DNA of 64,000 bases, taken from NCBI RefSeq assembly GCF_014695775.1, contig NZ_JACJOX010000036.1:1-64000 (forward strand), read 5' to 3'. Positions 1-8,471 of the stretch are shown here, piece after piece. Position 1 is the first letter of the stretch. Each line of letters opens with the position of its first letter. A program made the translations under genes and the position numbers. The notes under the pieces are model-generated. The model saw only the letters and a program-made list of their open reading frames with translations, did no database searches and was not told the DNA's origin. This stretch comes from Leptolyngbya sp. FACHB-60. Lineage in GTDB: Bacteria; Cyanobacteriota; Cyanobacteriia; Phormidesmidales; Phormidesmidaceae.

Positions 1-423
1 AATACCGAAGACTATGCTTACGGCTGGTGCTTGAAAGGCGAACGATTCGCGGCTGAACGTCGGGGCAATCGTACCGAACGAGTGAGCTTTATAGCGGCTT
101 GGCATCACCATCAACTCGTTGCCCCACTTACCTATCAGGGGTACTGCAATCGCCTGGTGTTTGAAACATGGTTAGAGGAGAAACTTTTGCCCGTACTCGA
201 AGCTGGCAGTGTGATCATCTGTGACAACGCCTCGTTTCACAAAGGTGGACGCATTGAAGCATTGATTCGTCAGGGGGGCTGTCATCTCTTATATCTGCCG
301 CCTTACTCCCCGGATTTGAACCCGATTGAACATCAATGGTTTGTTCTGAAAAACCGGATGCGAAAACAGATTCAATCCGGCCAACCCTTTCGCCAAGTCG
401 TTGACCAAGCCTTCGTTGACTGA
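1..423 (+). mobile_element. IS630-family transposase, 3' part (5' end outside window)
   Basis: The frame is open from base 1 and stops with TGA at 421-423, so only the C-terminal 140 residues are visible. They carry two of the three DDE catalytic acidic residues in IS630/Tc1 style: CDNASFH (second Asp) and PYSPDLNPIEHQW (final Glu). The first Asp would lie left of the window. This is the DDE endonuclease that cuts and joins the element ends. The stop falls directly against the interrupted DUF3352 gene with no recognisable terminal inverted repeat or spacer. Either the element end lies within a few bases, or the transposase itself is clipped or ends at a nonsense codon. The family is clear; whether the element is active cannot be judged. 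Confidence 0.85.
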
Positions 424-1342
424 CCGAATCTATCCACGGATTGCTATATTGCTCAAGGGCGGCAGGGTCTTCTGCCGTAATCAAGGCATCGGGCAAAAAG
501 GCCACAGCTAGCCCACTGGGACCAAACTCTGGCAGAGGCATCGGCACCTCGACCTCAAAGGGTTCCTCCTCTTCGTGGAAGGGGCTAACGGTCAGGGGCA
601 AGCCTACCGCGCCGTTAAAACGCAAAATTTGGGGAGTAGGACTGGCTTTTAGTGGTGCAAGCTCCGCCTCTCCGGCTTCAGAGCTGCTCCCGTCTATAGC
701 TTCTGGATTCGCTTCGTTATCCCAAATGCAGGCATCGGTGTCAACCTCAGCAGGGCTACAGGCTTCTGGAAGAGCTGGCTCAGACCAATCCTCGGTCTCA
801 GGGGTAGGCCAGAAGTAGATCTCGGTACCCAGGGTAGAGGTCACCTCTGGGGCCTCCCCTTGCAGCTCAAAAAAGGTGTCGCGAAAGGCGGCAAAGGCCT
901 CGGCATCAGCAACCGGGGCCACCATAATCGAGGCCTCAGCAATCGTCGCCGTCTTCCCAGGCTGCACCGGCAGTAGCGCCACCACGGCAGTATCGCCGAT
1001 CCATGGGGCCACCTCACTAGCGAAGTCAATCCCGTAGGGCAGGTAGGGCAACCCCGGTAGGGCTGGGGCCAATCCCTGTTCTTCATCCAACAGCTTGAAG
1101 AGTTGGTACTGACTGAGCTGCTCCCAAGTGTCGGCGGTGGTGTCGATCAACATCACCAGAGCGGTGTTGGTGGGCAGGTGGTGCCAGCTTTCGGTCTCAG
1201 CGGCGTGGGTGGTTGACGGTGGCATGGTGCTAACGGCTAGTGTCGAGCCAATCAAGCCCAAGGTCAGCTTTTGCCCCGCAGGAAAAATCCTCGACCATTT
1301 CGCCCACTTATTCCCACCCAGCCCCCGATTACCAGTGCCCAT
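424..1342 (-). pseudogene. DUF3352-family exported protein, C-terminally truncated by the IS630 element
   Basis: The reading frame starts with ATG at 1342 and has an N-terminal hydrophobic segment ending in a THAAE-type signal cleavage region (residues about 25-48). The following LPTNTALVMLIDT and similar segments match the start of cyanobacterial DUF3352 proteins. About 305 host residues remain. The frame then runs into the antisense strand of the transposase and stops at 215, giving a nonsense Arg/Ser-rich tail. Family members are usually much longer (500 residues or more), so this is a broken gene. The function of DUF3352 is unknown; an envelope location is inferred from the signal peptide. 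The missing 3' part should lie left of the element. Confidence 0.75.
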
Positions 1343-1419
1343 AGCTACGCAACGCTCCGAACAATCTTTTCTATCAAACCCGAGGAAAAGAGCGATGTCT
1401 GTAAACTATGGCGGTTTAT

Positions 1420-2700
1420 TTACGTTTGAGGCGCAGTTTCAACCACATCCACGGGCGTTTGCCCCGCCGTGTAGGCCCGCAGCGCGTTGATGATGTGGAT
1501 ATTGGCCTTAGGGAAGGGAAATTCCTCAATGGTGTCTAGGGTGACCCAGCGCACCTCGTCGCATTCGATGGGCTGGGGGTTGCCGCTCAGATGGGTGCAG
1601 TGGTGCACGTTGAGGGTGACTTTAAAGTGCGAATAGGCGTGGGTGACGGTGCAGAGGCGATCGCCCACCGCAATCTCAATCCCCAGTTCTTCTTGAATTT
1701 CGCGCGCAATACAGTCCTCAATTGTCTCGCCGGGCTCGATTTTGCCGCCAGGAAACTCCCACAGCCCGCCCAGCAGCCCTTCCTGCTTGCGGCGATCGAT
1801 CAAAATTTGGTCTTGCTCATTCCAAATCACAGCGACGCCGATTTGCTTGTGGGGCAAGGGGCCTTTGGTTTCTGACATGGGCAGCTCCAGTTGAATATTG
1901 CGATTATAGGCTTGGCAGTGGGCCTGCCAGGGGCAGCGATCGCACTGAGGATTGCGCCGCGTACACAAGGTCGCCCCCAGATCCATCAACGCCTGATTAA
2001 AGTCGCGCGGGTTCTTAGTATCCAGCAGATGCTCCGAAAGAACCCACAGATCCTTTAGTGCCTTGGCCGGGGGCACCGGCAGCGCCACCAGCCGGGCCAG
2101 CACCCGCTTCACGTTGCCGTCGAGAATGGCGTGGGGCAGGTTAAAAGCCGAGCTGAGAACGCCTCCCGCCGTAGTTTTGCCAATGCCAGGGAGGGTGGTG
2201 ATAGTGTCAAAATCTTGGGGGATCTCGCCGTTGTGCTCTGTGGCAATGCTCTGGGCAGCCTGGTGCAGGTTGCGGGCACGGGCATAGTAGCCCAACCCCT
2301 CCCAGGCTTTGAGCACCGTTTGTTGGTCAGCTATAGCCAGCGCCTCCACGGTGGGGAACTGCTCTAGCCAGCGCTGGTAGTAGGGCAATACCGTCTTCAC
2401 TTGGGTCTGCTGGAGCATGATCTCCGAGATCCAAATGGCGTAAGGGTCGTCGATATTGCGCCAGGGCAGGGTGCGGCCGCAGTCGGCATACCAGGCCAGC
2501 AGCTCGCTTCGCAAGGCCTCAACAGGAAAATCCGGCCAGGGCAGAGTTGCCAGGGTCGGATTGGGGGAAAGAGGGTTTAGAACCCTCCTTGTACTCGTTG
2601 TGTAAGAACCCTCAGTGTCGCGCGCGGTAGAACGGCGACGGCCAAAGGAGGAATCGAAACTTGGTTGATCCGCAGGGATCGATGGTTGACTATGACTCAC
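1420..2700 (-). CDS. mutY: A/G-specific adenine DNA glycosylase
   Basis: MutY removes adenine mispaired with 8-oxoguanine in base-excision repair. In 426 residues it shows the catalytic Glu93 in SEIMLQQTQV, the helix-hairpin-helix LPGIGKTTAGG (170-180), the catalytic Asp194 in ILDGNVKRVL, and a [4Fe-4S] loop with Cys246-x6-Cys253-x2-Cys256-x5-Cys262. A C-terminal NUDIX-like 8-oxoG recognition domain has an intact Nudix box around 318-340. The first 45 residues are a Ser/Arg/Pro-rich extension not typical of the family. The ATG at 2700 is kept because it overlaps the stop of the upstream DUF760 gene as ATGA, a coupling arrangement. A shorter protein starting further in cannot be excluded. Confidence 0.96.
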   Translation of the reverse strand: MSHSQPSIPADQPSFDSSFGRRRSTARDTEGSYTTSTRRVLNPLSPNPTLATLPWPDFPVEALRSELLAWYADCGRTLPWRNIDDPYAIWISEIMLQQTQVKTVLPYYQRWLEQFPTVEALAIADQQTVLKAWEGLGYYARARNLHQAAQSIATEHNGEIPQDFDTITTLPGIGKTTAGGVLSSAFNLPHAILDGNVKRVLARLVALPVPPAKALKDLWVLSEHLLDTKNPRDFNQALMDLGATLCTRRNPQCDRCPWQAHCQAYNRNIQLELPMSETKGPLPHKQIGVAVIWNEQDQILIDRRKQEGLLGGLWEFPGGKIEPGETIEDCIAREIQEELGIEIAVGDRLCTVTHAYSHFKVTLNVHHCTHLSGNPQPIECDEVRWVTLDTIEEFPFPKANIHIINALRAYTAGQTPVDVVETAPQT

Positions 2701-3047
2701 TCAATCTCAGGAGCAGATTCAGCCGACATCAGCGAGTCCTCGAAGGTCATGCGCTGTTCGGCACCCCGCAGAAAATACCCGCTCATCATAGCAGAGGCCA
2801 GCAGGCGGCCCAGATTTTCGCGGTTGGTGGTGATTTCTACATCGAAGTGCTGAGACGGCAGCCCGCCGAGCAAGCCGATAATGTTGTGCTCCATCATCTG
2901 CTGCACTTCGGTGGATGCAGGGTTAGAGAGCTGCGCGATCGTCTCAGGGCTCATGCCGTGGACGTATTGCATCAGAGAGTTGGGATGATCAGAGGAGTTT
3001 TTGAAGCCATTGAAAAGGTCTTGGGCTTTACCGGAAGAATTGCTCAC
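2697..3047 (-). CDS. DUF760 domain protein
   Basis: This 116-residue soluble protein has the central block MMEHNIIGLLGGLPSQHFD followed by NLGRLLASAMMSGYFLRGAE, the hallmark of DUF760. The family is found in cyanobacteria and plant plastids and has no settled biochemical role. It precedes mutY on the same strand with a 4-base overlap (2697-2700), so the two are probably co-transcribed and translationally coupled. An ATG start at 3047 gives a normal family length. Confidence 0.85.
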   Translation of the reverse strand: MSNSSGKAQDLFNGFKNSSDHPNSLMQYVHGMSPETIAQLSNPASTEVQQMMEHNIIGLLGGLPSQHFDVEITTNRENLGRLLASAMMSGYFLRGAEQRMTFEDSLMSAESAPEIE

Positions 3048-3581
3048 AGGGGATACCTCGCTTGGCTAGCAGTGTGCGTGCGGCCTGGGTTTATCGGATT
3101 GAGCTGGATAGGGTTAATGTTCCCCATCGGGAGTGGACCCTAACGTTTTGTTGTCTAGATTACTACTGACATCTACATGAGGTTGCTCAGTCATTCCTGA
3201 AACCCATGTAATTAAGTTAACAGTCCAGGTTTTACCGTTGGGTAGGTAGAACCGTACTGGCGGTGGAGAGGTTTTGCCCTGCAACGGGAATCGGATATTT
3301 CCTTGAATGTTTTCCTATAGATAGATGTCTAGGGAAAATCTTGGGGTCAAGCTGGACATCAGCCTTGCTTAGGGGTATTCCGCTCAGACCAAGTATGACA
3401 GTAAACACGTAGGTCAGGCTGAGTCCTATAAACTCAGTGGATTCAGCCTGGTGCAGCCAAACCCTGGCTGTGTCTTGCGCCGAAACACCCTCAGGAAGGT
3501 TTTAGGCAATTTAAGGCAATCATCATTTTACGGTGAGTTCTATCTGTCACAATTGCCAGCAATATCCTCAAAAGCCCCAAA
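3048..3581. other. Intergenic region between divergent DUF760 and egtB
   Basis: These 534 bases separate two divergently transcribed genes and hold no convincing ORF. A stem can be drawn from CAGGCTGA at 3415-3422 to TCAGCCTG at 3443-3450, with a TATAA-like stretch in the loop. Promoters in both directions must lie here, but I cannot pick one with confidence. I see no tRNA or riboswitch. Confidence 0.5.
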
Positions 3582-4868
3582 ATGACGCTTTCTTCACCCC
3601 TTGCTCCGCCTGTAGACATCCCTTTAGAAAAACCTGACACAATCTCCCGTTATCGGGCCGTGCGCCACCTCAGCGAAGCTCTCTGTCAGCCCCTCGAAAT
3701 CGAAGACTACGGTGTGCAGGCCATGGCCGATGTCAGCCCACCCAAGTGGCACCTGGCCCACACCACCTGGTTTTTTGAGACCTTTTTGCTGCGCCCCTAC
3801 CTAGAGAGTTATCCAGAATTTCATCCCGGCTACGGTTATTTGTTTAACTCGTACTACGAAGCGGTGGGCGATCGCCACCCCCGTGCCCAGCGCGGCCTGC
3901 TGTCGCGTCCTACGGTGAACGAGGTTTACCAGTATCGCGCCCATGTAGATGAGGCAATGGAGAGGTTGCTGCGCGATCGCGCCGGCCATCCCGCTGTGGC
4001 CAAACTCACTACCCTTGGCCTGCACCACGAACAGCAGCACCAGGAACTCCTCCTCACCGATCTCAAGTACAACCTGGCGATCAACCCCCTACGCCCCGCC
4101 TACCGCCAAGACGTAGCCGTAGCTCAATGCGCCTGCTCCACACCGCTAGAATTTGTGGAGTTTTCGGGTGGGCTTTACGACATTGGCCACCAGGCTACGG
4201 GCTTCTCCTTTGACAACGAAGGCCCTACGCACCCGGTCTACCTGCAAGACTTTGCCTTGGCCAACCGCCTCGTCACCAATGGCGAATATTTAGAATTTAT
4301 GGCTGACAAGGGCTACCAAACCGCTGCCCACTGGCTAGCCGAGGGCTGGGCCATGGTGCAGAGCGAAGGCTGGCAAGCTCCCCTCTACTGGGAGCAACGC
4401 GACGGCCAGTGGTGGATCTTTACCCTGGGCGGCTTGCAGCCTGTCAACCTAATGGAGCCAGTGTGCCACCTCAGCTACTTTGAGGCCGATGCCTTTGCCC
4501 AGTGGCGGGGCTGCCGCCTCCCCACCGAAGCTGAGTGGGAAGTCGCTGCCTCGGGGGCTTCTATCCAGGGCAACCTCCTCGCTGCTGACCATCTGCACCC
4601 TCAACCTGCCTCTAAATCCCAAAAGCTTCAGCAGCTCTACGGCGATGTTTGGGAATGGACCCAGAGTGCCTACCTGCCCTACCCCGGCTTTCGCCCTGCC
4701 CCCGGTGCCGTGGGAGAATATAACGGCAAGTTTATGTGCAACCAAATGGTGCTGCGCGGCGGCTCCTGCGTCACTCCGCATGGCCATATTCGCCCCAGCT
4801 ACCGCAATTTCTTCCCACCCAGCGCCCGGTGGCAGTTTAGCGGCCTGCGGCTGGCTAGAGAGTTTTGA
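3582..4868 (+). CDS. egtB: Ergothioneine biosynthesis protein EgtB (iron-dependent sulfoxide synthase)
   Basis: EgtB joins a sulfur donor (cysteine or gamma-glutamylcysteine, depending on type) to trimethylhistidine using iron and O2. In 428 residues it has an N-terminal DinB-like domain with the iron motif HHEQQHQE (H149-x3-H153-x-E155; further His at about 57-60) and a C-terminal FGE-sulfatase fold shown by RLPTEAEWEVA, GDVWEWTQSAY and LRGGSC. The ATG at 3582 is used. The neighbouring egtD supplies the trimethylhistidine, so the pair covers the core of ergothioneine synthesis. No egtA, egtC or egtE is nearby, which fits the reduced gene set known in cyanobacteria. The sulfur donor cannot be read from sequence alone. 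Confidence 0.93.
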   Translation: MTLSSPLAPPVDIPLEKPDTISRYRAVRHLSEALCQPLEIEDYGVQAMADVSPPKWHLAHTTWFFETFLLRPYLESYPEFHPGYGYLFNSYYEAVGDRHPRAQRGLLSRPTVNEVYQYRAHVDEAMERLLRDRAGHPAVAKLTTLGLHHEQQHQELLLTDLKYNLAINPLRPAYRQDVAVAQCACSTPLEFVEFSGGLYDIGHQATGFSFDNEGPTHPVYLQDFALANRLVTNGEYLEFMADKGYQTAAHWLAEGWAMVQSEGWQAPLYWEQRDGQWWIFTLGGLQPVNLMEPVCHLSYFEADAFAQWRGCRLPTEAEWEVAASGASIQGNLLAADHLHPQPASKSQKLQQLYGDVWEWTQSAYLPYPGFRPAPGAVGEYNGKFMCNQMVLRGGSCVTPHGHIRPSYRNFFPPSARWQFSGLRLAREF

Positions 4869-4874
4869 ATGTTC

Positions 4875-4926
4875 AGTTTTGAGTTTTGAATTTCTTCTCT
4901 TAACTCAAAACTAAGCACTCAAAACT
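4875..4926. repeat. AT-rich dispersed inverted repeat, copy 1
   Basis: Just after the egtB stop, AGTTTTGAGTTTTGAA faces two copies of ACTCAAAACT (4903-4912 and 4917-4926), able to fold as a hairpin. It is followed by a C/T-only tract up to the egtD start. A second copy of the same layout lies at 48066-48150 between the ureohydrolase gene and hypA. Both copies sit in short gaps between co-oriented genes. Confidence 0.75.
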
Positions 4927-4971
4927 TTTCCTCTTCCATCTTCCCCAACTTCCCTATCGCCCCCATCCCTC

Positions 4972-5943
4972 ATGCCCCCCACTTCCCAAACCAAGCCCTC
5001 TCCCGTCAAGCTCTACGACTTTCACCCGCCAGTGGAAGACTTTCGCAGCGCAGTGCTGCGGGGTCTGAGCCAGCCGCAGAAGAAGCTGTCTCCTCAGTTT
5101 CTCTATGACAAGCGGGGGTCAGAGTTGTTTGACGCCATTTGTCAGCTGCCGGAGTACTACCTGACCCGCACCGAGATGCAAATTCTGCGAGACAATGCCG
5201 AGGATATTGCAGTGGCATTGGATCATCGCGCTCTCGTCGAACTGGGCAGCGGCAGCAGCCAAAAAATTCGCATTTTGCTGAAGGCTGCGCCCCAGGTGAC
5301 GACCTATGTGGGGGTTGATATCTCGCGGCAGCATCTGCAAGAGGCTTGCGCGGCGCTGATGGGAGATTTTGAGGGATTGGATGCGATCGCCGTCTGCGCC
5401 GACTACACTCAACCCTTGCCTATCGCTGCCATCCCTGAGCTACAAAACCGCCCCACTATCGGCTTTTTCCCCGGTTCTTCGATTGGCAATCTGGAGCCGG
5501 CTGAGGTGATTGCTTTTCTCAAAACCGTGGCGGTGCTGGGTGACTTGATCGTTGGCGTGGATCTCAAAAAATCTGCCGCCATCTTGGAACCTGCCTATGA
5601 CGATGCCCAGGGGGTTTCGGCAGCTTTTGCCCTGAATGCGCTGGTGAGAATCAACCGAGAACTGGGGGCCGATTTTGACCTGACCCAATTTGAGTATCAG
5701 GCGCACTACAACGAGGCTCAGGGACGGATTGAGATGGCGATCGCCAGCCTCTGCAACCAAACCGTGCGCCTGGGCGATGCCGAAATTTTCTTCCGCCAGG
5801 GCGAAACTCTGCGCACTGAGCACTCCTATAAATACACGGTGGATGAGTTCCAGCTCTTGGCAATGGAAGCGGGTTTCCAGCCGGTACAGGTGTGGACGGA
5901 TGAGCATCAGCTCTTTAGCCTCCACCACCTAAAGCAGATGTAG
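4972..5943 (+). CDS. egtD: L-histidine N(alpha)-methyltransferase EgtD
   Basis: EgtD transfers three methyl groups from S-adenosylmethionine to the alpha-amino group of histidine, making hercynine. The 323 residues show the family N-terminus LSPQFLYDKRGSELFD (39-54), the EYYLTRTE block, the SAM loop VELGSGSSQKIRILL (89-103), FFPGSSIGNLEP, and the C-terminal FRQGETLRTEHSYKY segment, all diagnostic of EgtD. Length is normal. It follows egtB by 103 bases that contain a dispersed repeat and a pyrimidine tract, so co-transcription is likely but may be modulated. ATG start at 4972. Confidence 0.93.
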   Translation: MPPTSQTKPSPVKLYDFHPPVEDFRSAVLRGLSQPQKKLSPQFLYDKRGSELFDAICQLPEYYLTRTEMQILRDNAEDIAVALDHRALVELGSGSSQKIRILLKAAPQVTTYVGVDISRQHLQEACAALMGDFEGLDAIAVCADYTQPLPIAAIPELQNRPTIGFFPGSSIGNLEPAEVIAFLKTVAVLGDLIVGVDLKKSAAILEPAYDDAQGVSAAFALNALVRINRELGADFDLTQFEYQAHYNEAQGRIEMAIASLCNQTVRLGDAEIFFRQGETLRTEHSYKYTVDEFQLLAMEAGFQPVQVWTDEHQLFSLHHLKQM

Positions 5944-6042
5944 GACTATGCTCTGTAGGAAAAGCTTTTCTACAGGCAGCGGGGCGTTGCGGAACTGTAA
6001 CCCATTTGCGCTGGCTGCAAACACCAGTGGTAGGATGCTATC

Positions 6043-6127
6043 AAGCTAGGGGTGTCCGAGCAATTCGGACTGAGATCATACCCTCAGAACCTGACCTGGT
6101 TGATACCAGCGGAGGAAAGCGTTGCTT
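6043..6127 (+). promoter_or_regulatory. TPP riboswitch aptamer (THI box) upstream of SSS transporter
   Basis: The sequence carries the conserved THI-box core: GGGGTGTCC, CTGAGATCATACCC, CAGAACCTGACCTGGTT and ACCAGCGGAGGAAAG. The closing P1 arms are AAGC at 6043 and GCTT ending at 6127. It binds thiamine pyrophosphate. By my alignment it is identical at 80 of 85 positions to the aptamer at 8912-8996. A TAGGAT box just upstream (6031-6036) is a candidate -10 element, also shared by the second leader as TACGAT. Confidence 0.96.
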
Positions 6128-6321
6128 GAGGTCACGTACCGAAACGACGAGCGTATAGGCGTTTTAGAACCATTTCTAGAACGATTGTGAAGCATCAGTT
6201 TTATGCTGATGCTTCACTAGCTGTAGCTCCGTTGCGTTCGACTTTACCTGTCCTCACCTGCTCAACGACCCGCCCAGGAACGCCCTCTAGCGCCACACCG
6301 TTGTTTGTGAGGTGCGTTTTT
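6128..6321 (+). promoter_or_regulatory. Expression platform of the first TPP leader
   Basis: A perfect 12-bp hairpin (GTGAAGCATCAG at 6187-6198 with CTGATGCTTCAC at 6206-6217) lies in mid-leader and has no run of T after it. An 18-base block at 6282-6299, GCCCTCTAGCGCCACACC, is identical to 9151-9168 in the thiC leader. Upstream CCTCAC (6252-6257) and CCTC (6284-6287) can each pair with the Shine-Dalgarno region GTGAGG (6307-6312). This suggests translational control by occlusion of the ribosome site. The platform assignment is inference from complementarity. Confidence 0.6.
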
Positions 6322-7854
6322 ATGACCCTTGGTGCGACAGCGATCGCTGTGATATTGATTACGGCGGCTAGCTTTACCCTGCTTGGGTTGCTACAAGCCA
6401 GCCGCCACACCATTAGCCTCGAAGATTACATGGTCAGCCGCAACAGCGTGGGCACCCCGATGGCCCTGGCGACCATTGTGGCCTCGGCCATGGGCGCTTG
6501 GATTTTGTTTAGCCCGCCAGAGGTGGGTGCTACCAGCGGCATTGCTGGGATTGTCGGCTACTGCATTGGCCAGGCTACCCCGGCGGCGCTGTTTGCCTTT
6601 ATGGGCACGCGGATGCGGTTTCTCATGCCCAAGGGCCACTCGCTAAATGAGTATGTGCTGCACCGCTTTGGCAATGCCATGTATCGGCTGACGCTGGGCA
6701 TTGTGGTGTTTTATATGTTTGTGTATCTGGCGGCGGAGCTGACGGCGATCGCAAAGGCGGTCGAACTCATGGCTGGCGTTCCCCTCTGGCTCACCGCTCT
6801 GCTGGTGATCACCGCCGTGTTTATCTACACCCTGGTGGGCGGACTGGCGGCGACCATTTTTACCGACGCAATTCAGTTTGCGGTGATTGTGCCGCTGCTG
6901 TTGCTGAGCTTTGGCATTGCGGTGTTTGCCCTGGGCGGATGGGGGAATGCGATCGCACCCGTGACCCAGACCGCGCCAGAATTGCTGACGTTGGCAAACG
7001 GCCCTGGCATTAAATTTGGTGCCACTCTATTTATTGCGGTGATTGCTGCCGAAATGTTTAACCAGACCAACTGGCAGCGCATCTACGCCTGCAAGACGGA
7101 TCAGGTGGTGCGGCGATCGTTTCTAGGATCCTTCCTGGTGATTTTGCCCATGCTATTCATCTCAGGGCTGCTGGGCATTGTGGCCATGCACTTTGGCTAC
7201 AACGACGATCGCGCCTTTTTCTCGCTAATCCAGGCGCTGAATCTGCCGGGCTGGGTGAGTATTGCGGTGCTGGTATTGGTGTTGGCCCTGGTGATGAGCA
7301 GCCTGGATTCTTTGCTGAACGGCATCGCCAGTGTATTTACGACGGATCTGCTGCGGATCTTTCCCGACAAGTCGGCAAACGGCATTTTGCGCATGACCCG
7401 CGTGCTGACGCTGGTGGTGGGGTTCCCCGCCATCCTAATTGCGGCGAGAGGCTACAACGTGCTGTACCTGTTTTTGCTGGCCGATCTGGTCTGCGCTGGG
7501 GCGCTATTTCCGGTGCTGTTTGGCCTCTATTCCAGACGGCTGACAGGCACGATGGCGTTTTGGAGCGCGGTAGCTGCGATCGCAACCGGTGCCCTGTTCT
7601 TCCCCCGGCCCGACTTTAGCCCCTGGAACAGTCTGCCCTTTGCAGGCGATCTGCTGGTTAGCTTTGCCGCGCCAATTGTGGTCTCGACGCTGATCTGCCT
7701 AACGTGGATCCAGCTTAAGGCCCAGGGCGGCAAGACGAAGGTGTTTGACTTCGGCATTCTCAGCCGCGACATCCGCGCCTACGGCGAGAGCGATACGCTG
7801 CCGGTTGATAGTTTGACCGATACACAGCGCCGAGCGAATGATCCGCTGCTGTAG
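6322..7854 (+). CDS. Sodium:solute symporter family transporter, TPP-regulated (probable thiamine or pyrimidine precursor uptake)
   Basis: A 510-residue polytopic membrane protein of the SSS family (about 13 hydrophobic segments). It has the family's N-terminal GATSGIAGIVGYCIGQATP region and the central MFNQTNWQRIYACKT and MSSLDSLLNGIASVFTTDL blocks. It should couple inward sodium flux to substrate uptake across the plasma membrane. The substrate is not in the sequence, but control by a TPP riboswitch points to thiamine or the hydroxymethylpyrimidine moiety; predicted thiamine-linked SSS carriers (ThiV) are known. The ATG at 6322 is chosen: it follows GAGG at 6309-6312, and longer readings in the same frame would translate the riboswitch leader. 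Confidence 0.85.
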   Translation: MTLGATAIAVILITAASFTLLGLLQASRHTISLEDYMVSRNSVGTPMALATIVASAMGAWILFSPPEVGATSGIAGIVGYCIGQATPAALFAFMGTRMRFLMPKGHSLNEYVLHRFGNAMYRLTLGIVVFYMFVYLAAELTAIAKAVELMAGVPLWLTALLVITAVFIYTLVGGLAATIFTDAIQFAVIVPLLLLSFGIAVFALGGWGNAIAPVTQTAPELLTLANGPGIKFGATLFIAVIAAEMFNQTNWQRIYACKTDQVVRRSFLGSFLVILPMLFISGLLGIVAMHFGYNDDRAFFSLIQALNLPGWVSIAVLVLVLALVMSSLDSLLNGIASVFTTDLLRIFPDKSANGILRMTRVLTLVVGFPAILIAARGYNVLYLFLLADLVCAGALFPVLFGLYSRRLTGTMAFWSAVAAIATGALFFPRPDFSPWNSLPFAGDLLVSFAAPIVVSTLICLTWIQLKAQGGKTKVFDFGILSRDIRAYGESDTLPVDSLTDTQRRANDPLL

Positions 7855-7894
7855 GTTTTCAGACCAAATTCCGAATGAATACCCCCAATTTGTA

Positions 7895-7922
7895 GTGGGG
7901 GCGTAGCATGCTACGCCCCCAC
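7895..7922. repeat. 28-bp perfect palindrome, intergenic copy
   Basis: Centred on GCATGC, the two 14-base halves GTGGGGGCGTAGCA and TGCTACGCCCCCAC are exact complements. Related palindromes with the same centre and length lie at 19929-19956 (inside gltB) and 29931-29958. This copy sits between the convergent transporter and DUF4383 genes and could act as a bidirectional terminator, although no T run follows. Confidence 0.9.
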
Positions 7923-7970
7923 GGGGTTCCTGATTTTGTAGCGTCAGCTGATGGCAGAGCTATTAGACGA

Positions 7971-8471
7971 CTATTGAGTAGAAGGAGCCGTTTCTTCGGG
8001 ATGGCTAGGATGCCAAACGAAGGCGAAGTAAGCTGCGATCGCCCCTGTTACAGCATTGAACCAAACATTGTTGCCAAAGATGGGCATGATGCCAAAGAGG
8101 GTATTTGAAAGCGGTATCAACCCCATGATGGCAAGCAGCAAATAGCTAATGGCAAAAAATCGATTGTACCTAAATGCCCCTTCTTTACCCGTAGCCGAAA
8201 ACAGACCAAAGCCGCCAATGGCCAAGTGAACCATATTGTGAAGTAGGTTAGTCGGAAAGAGCCCAAACAAATAGCCAAAACCTCTCAGGTAAGCAGCTAT
8301 GTAAGTAGGCCCACCGCTAACTGGAATTTCGCTTGTGTCTACCGGTACACTAGCTCCCATTCCTGCTCCAGGCAGGTTGATAAGGGCGGGAATGAAACCA
8401 GCAATTCCTAAAAAGGTAAAGATGATTCCCAGTGCTAATGCACATTTTTGTTCACTGTTCATGTTGTTCAT
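7971..8471 (-). CDS. DUF4383 integral membrane protein
   Basis: 166 residues with four hydrophobic segments (roughly 10-30, 68-95, 108-130 and 137-157) and the family signature LFPTNLLHNMVHLAIGGFG. DUF4383 proteins are small four-helix membrane proteins of unknown function. It lies opposite in orientation between the two TPP-controlled units, so it is not part of either. It starts at the ATG at 8471, with a second in-frame ATG three codons on (8462). Confidence 0.85.
   Translation of the reverse strand: MNNMNSEQKCALALGIIFTFLGIAGFIPALINLPGAGMGASVPVDTSEIPVSGGPTYIAAYLRGFGYLFGLFPTNLLHNMVHLAIGGFGLFSATGKEGAFRYNRFFAISYLLLAIMGLIPLSNTLFGIMPIFGNNVWFNAVTGAIAAYFAFVWHPSHPEETAPSTQ

Noticed and set aside
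6187..6321. N-terminal extension of the SSS transporter from GTG 6187
   Set aside because: It would translate the 12-bp hairpin and riboswitch leader; the ATG at 6322 has a Shine-Dalgarno sequence and the membrane protein begins there.
7895..7922. Calling the 28-bp palindrome a simple rho-independent terminator
   Set aside because: No T run on either side, and closely related palindromes occur inside coding sequence, so it is listed as a repeat.
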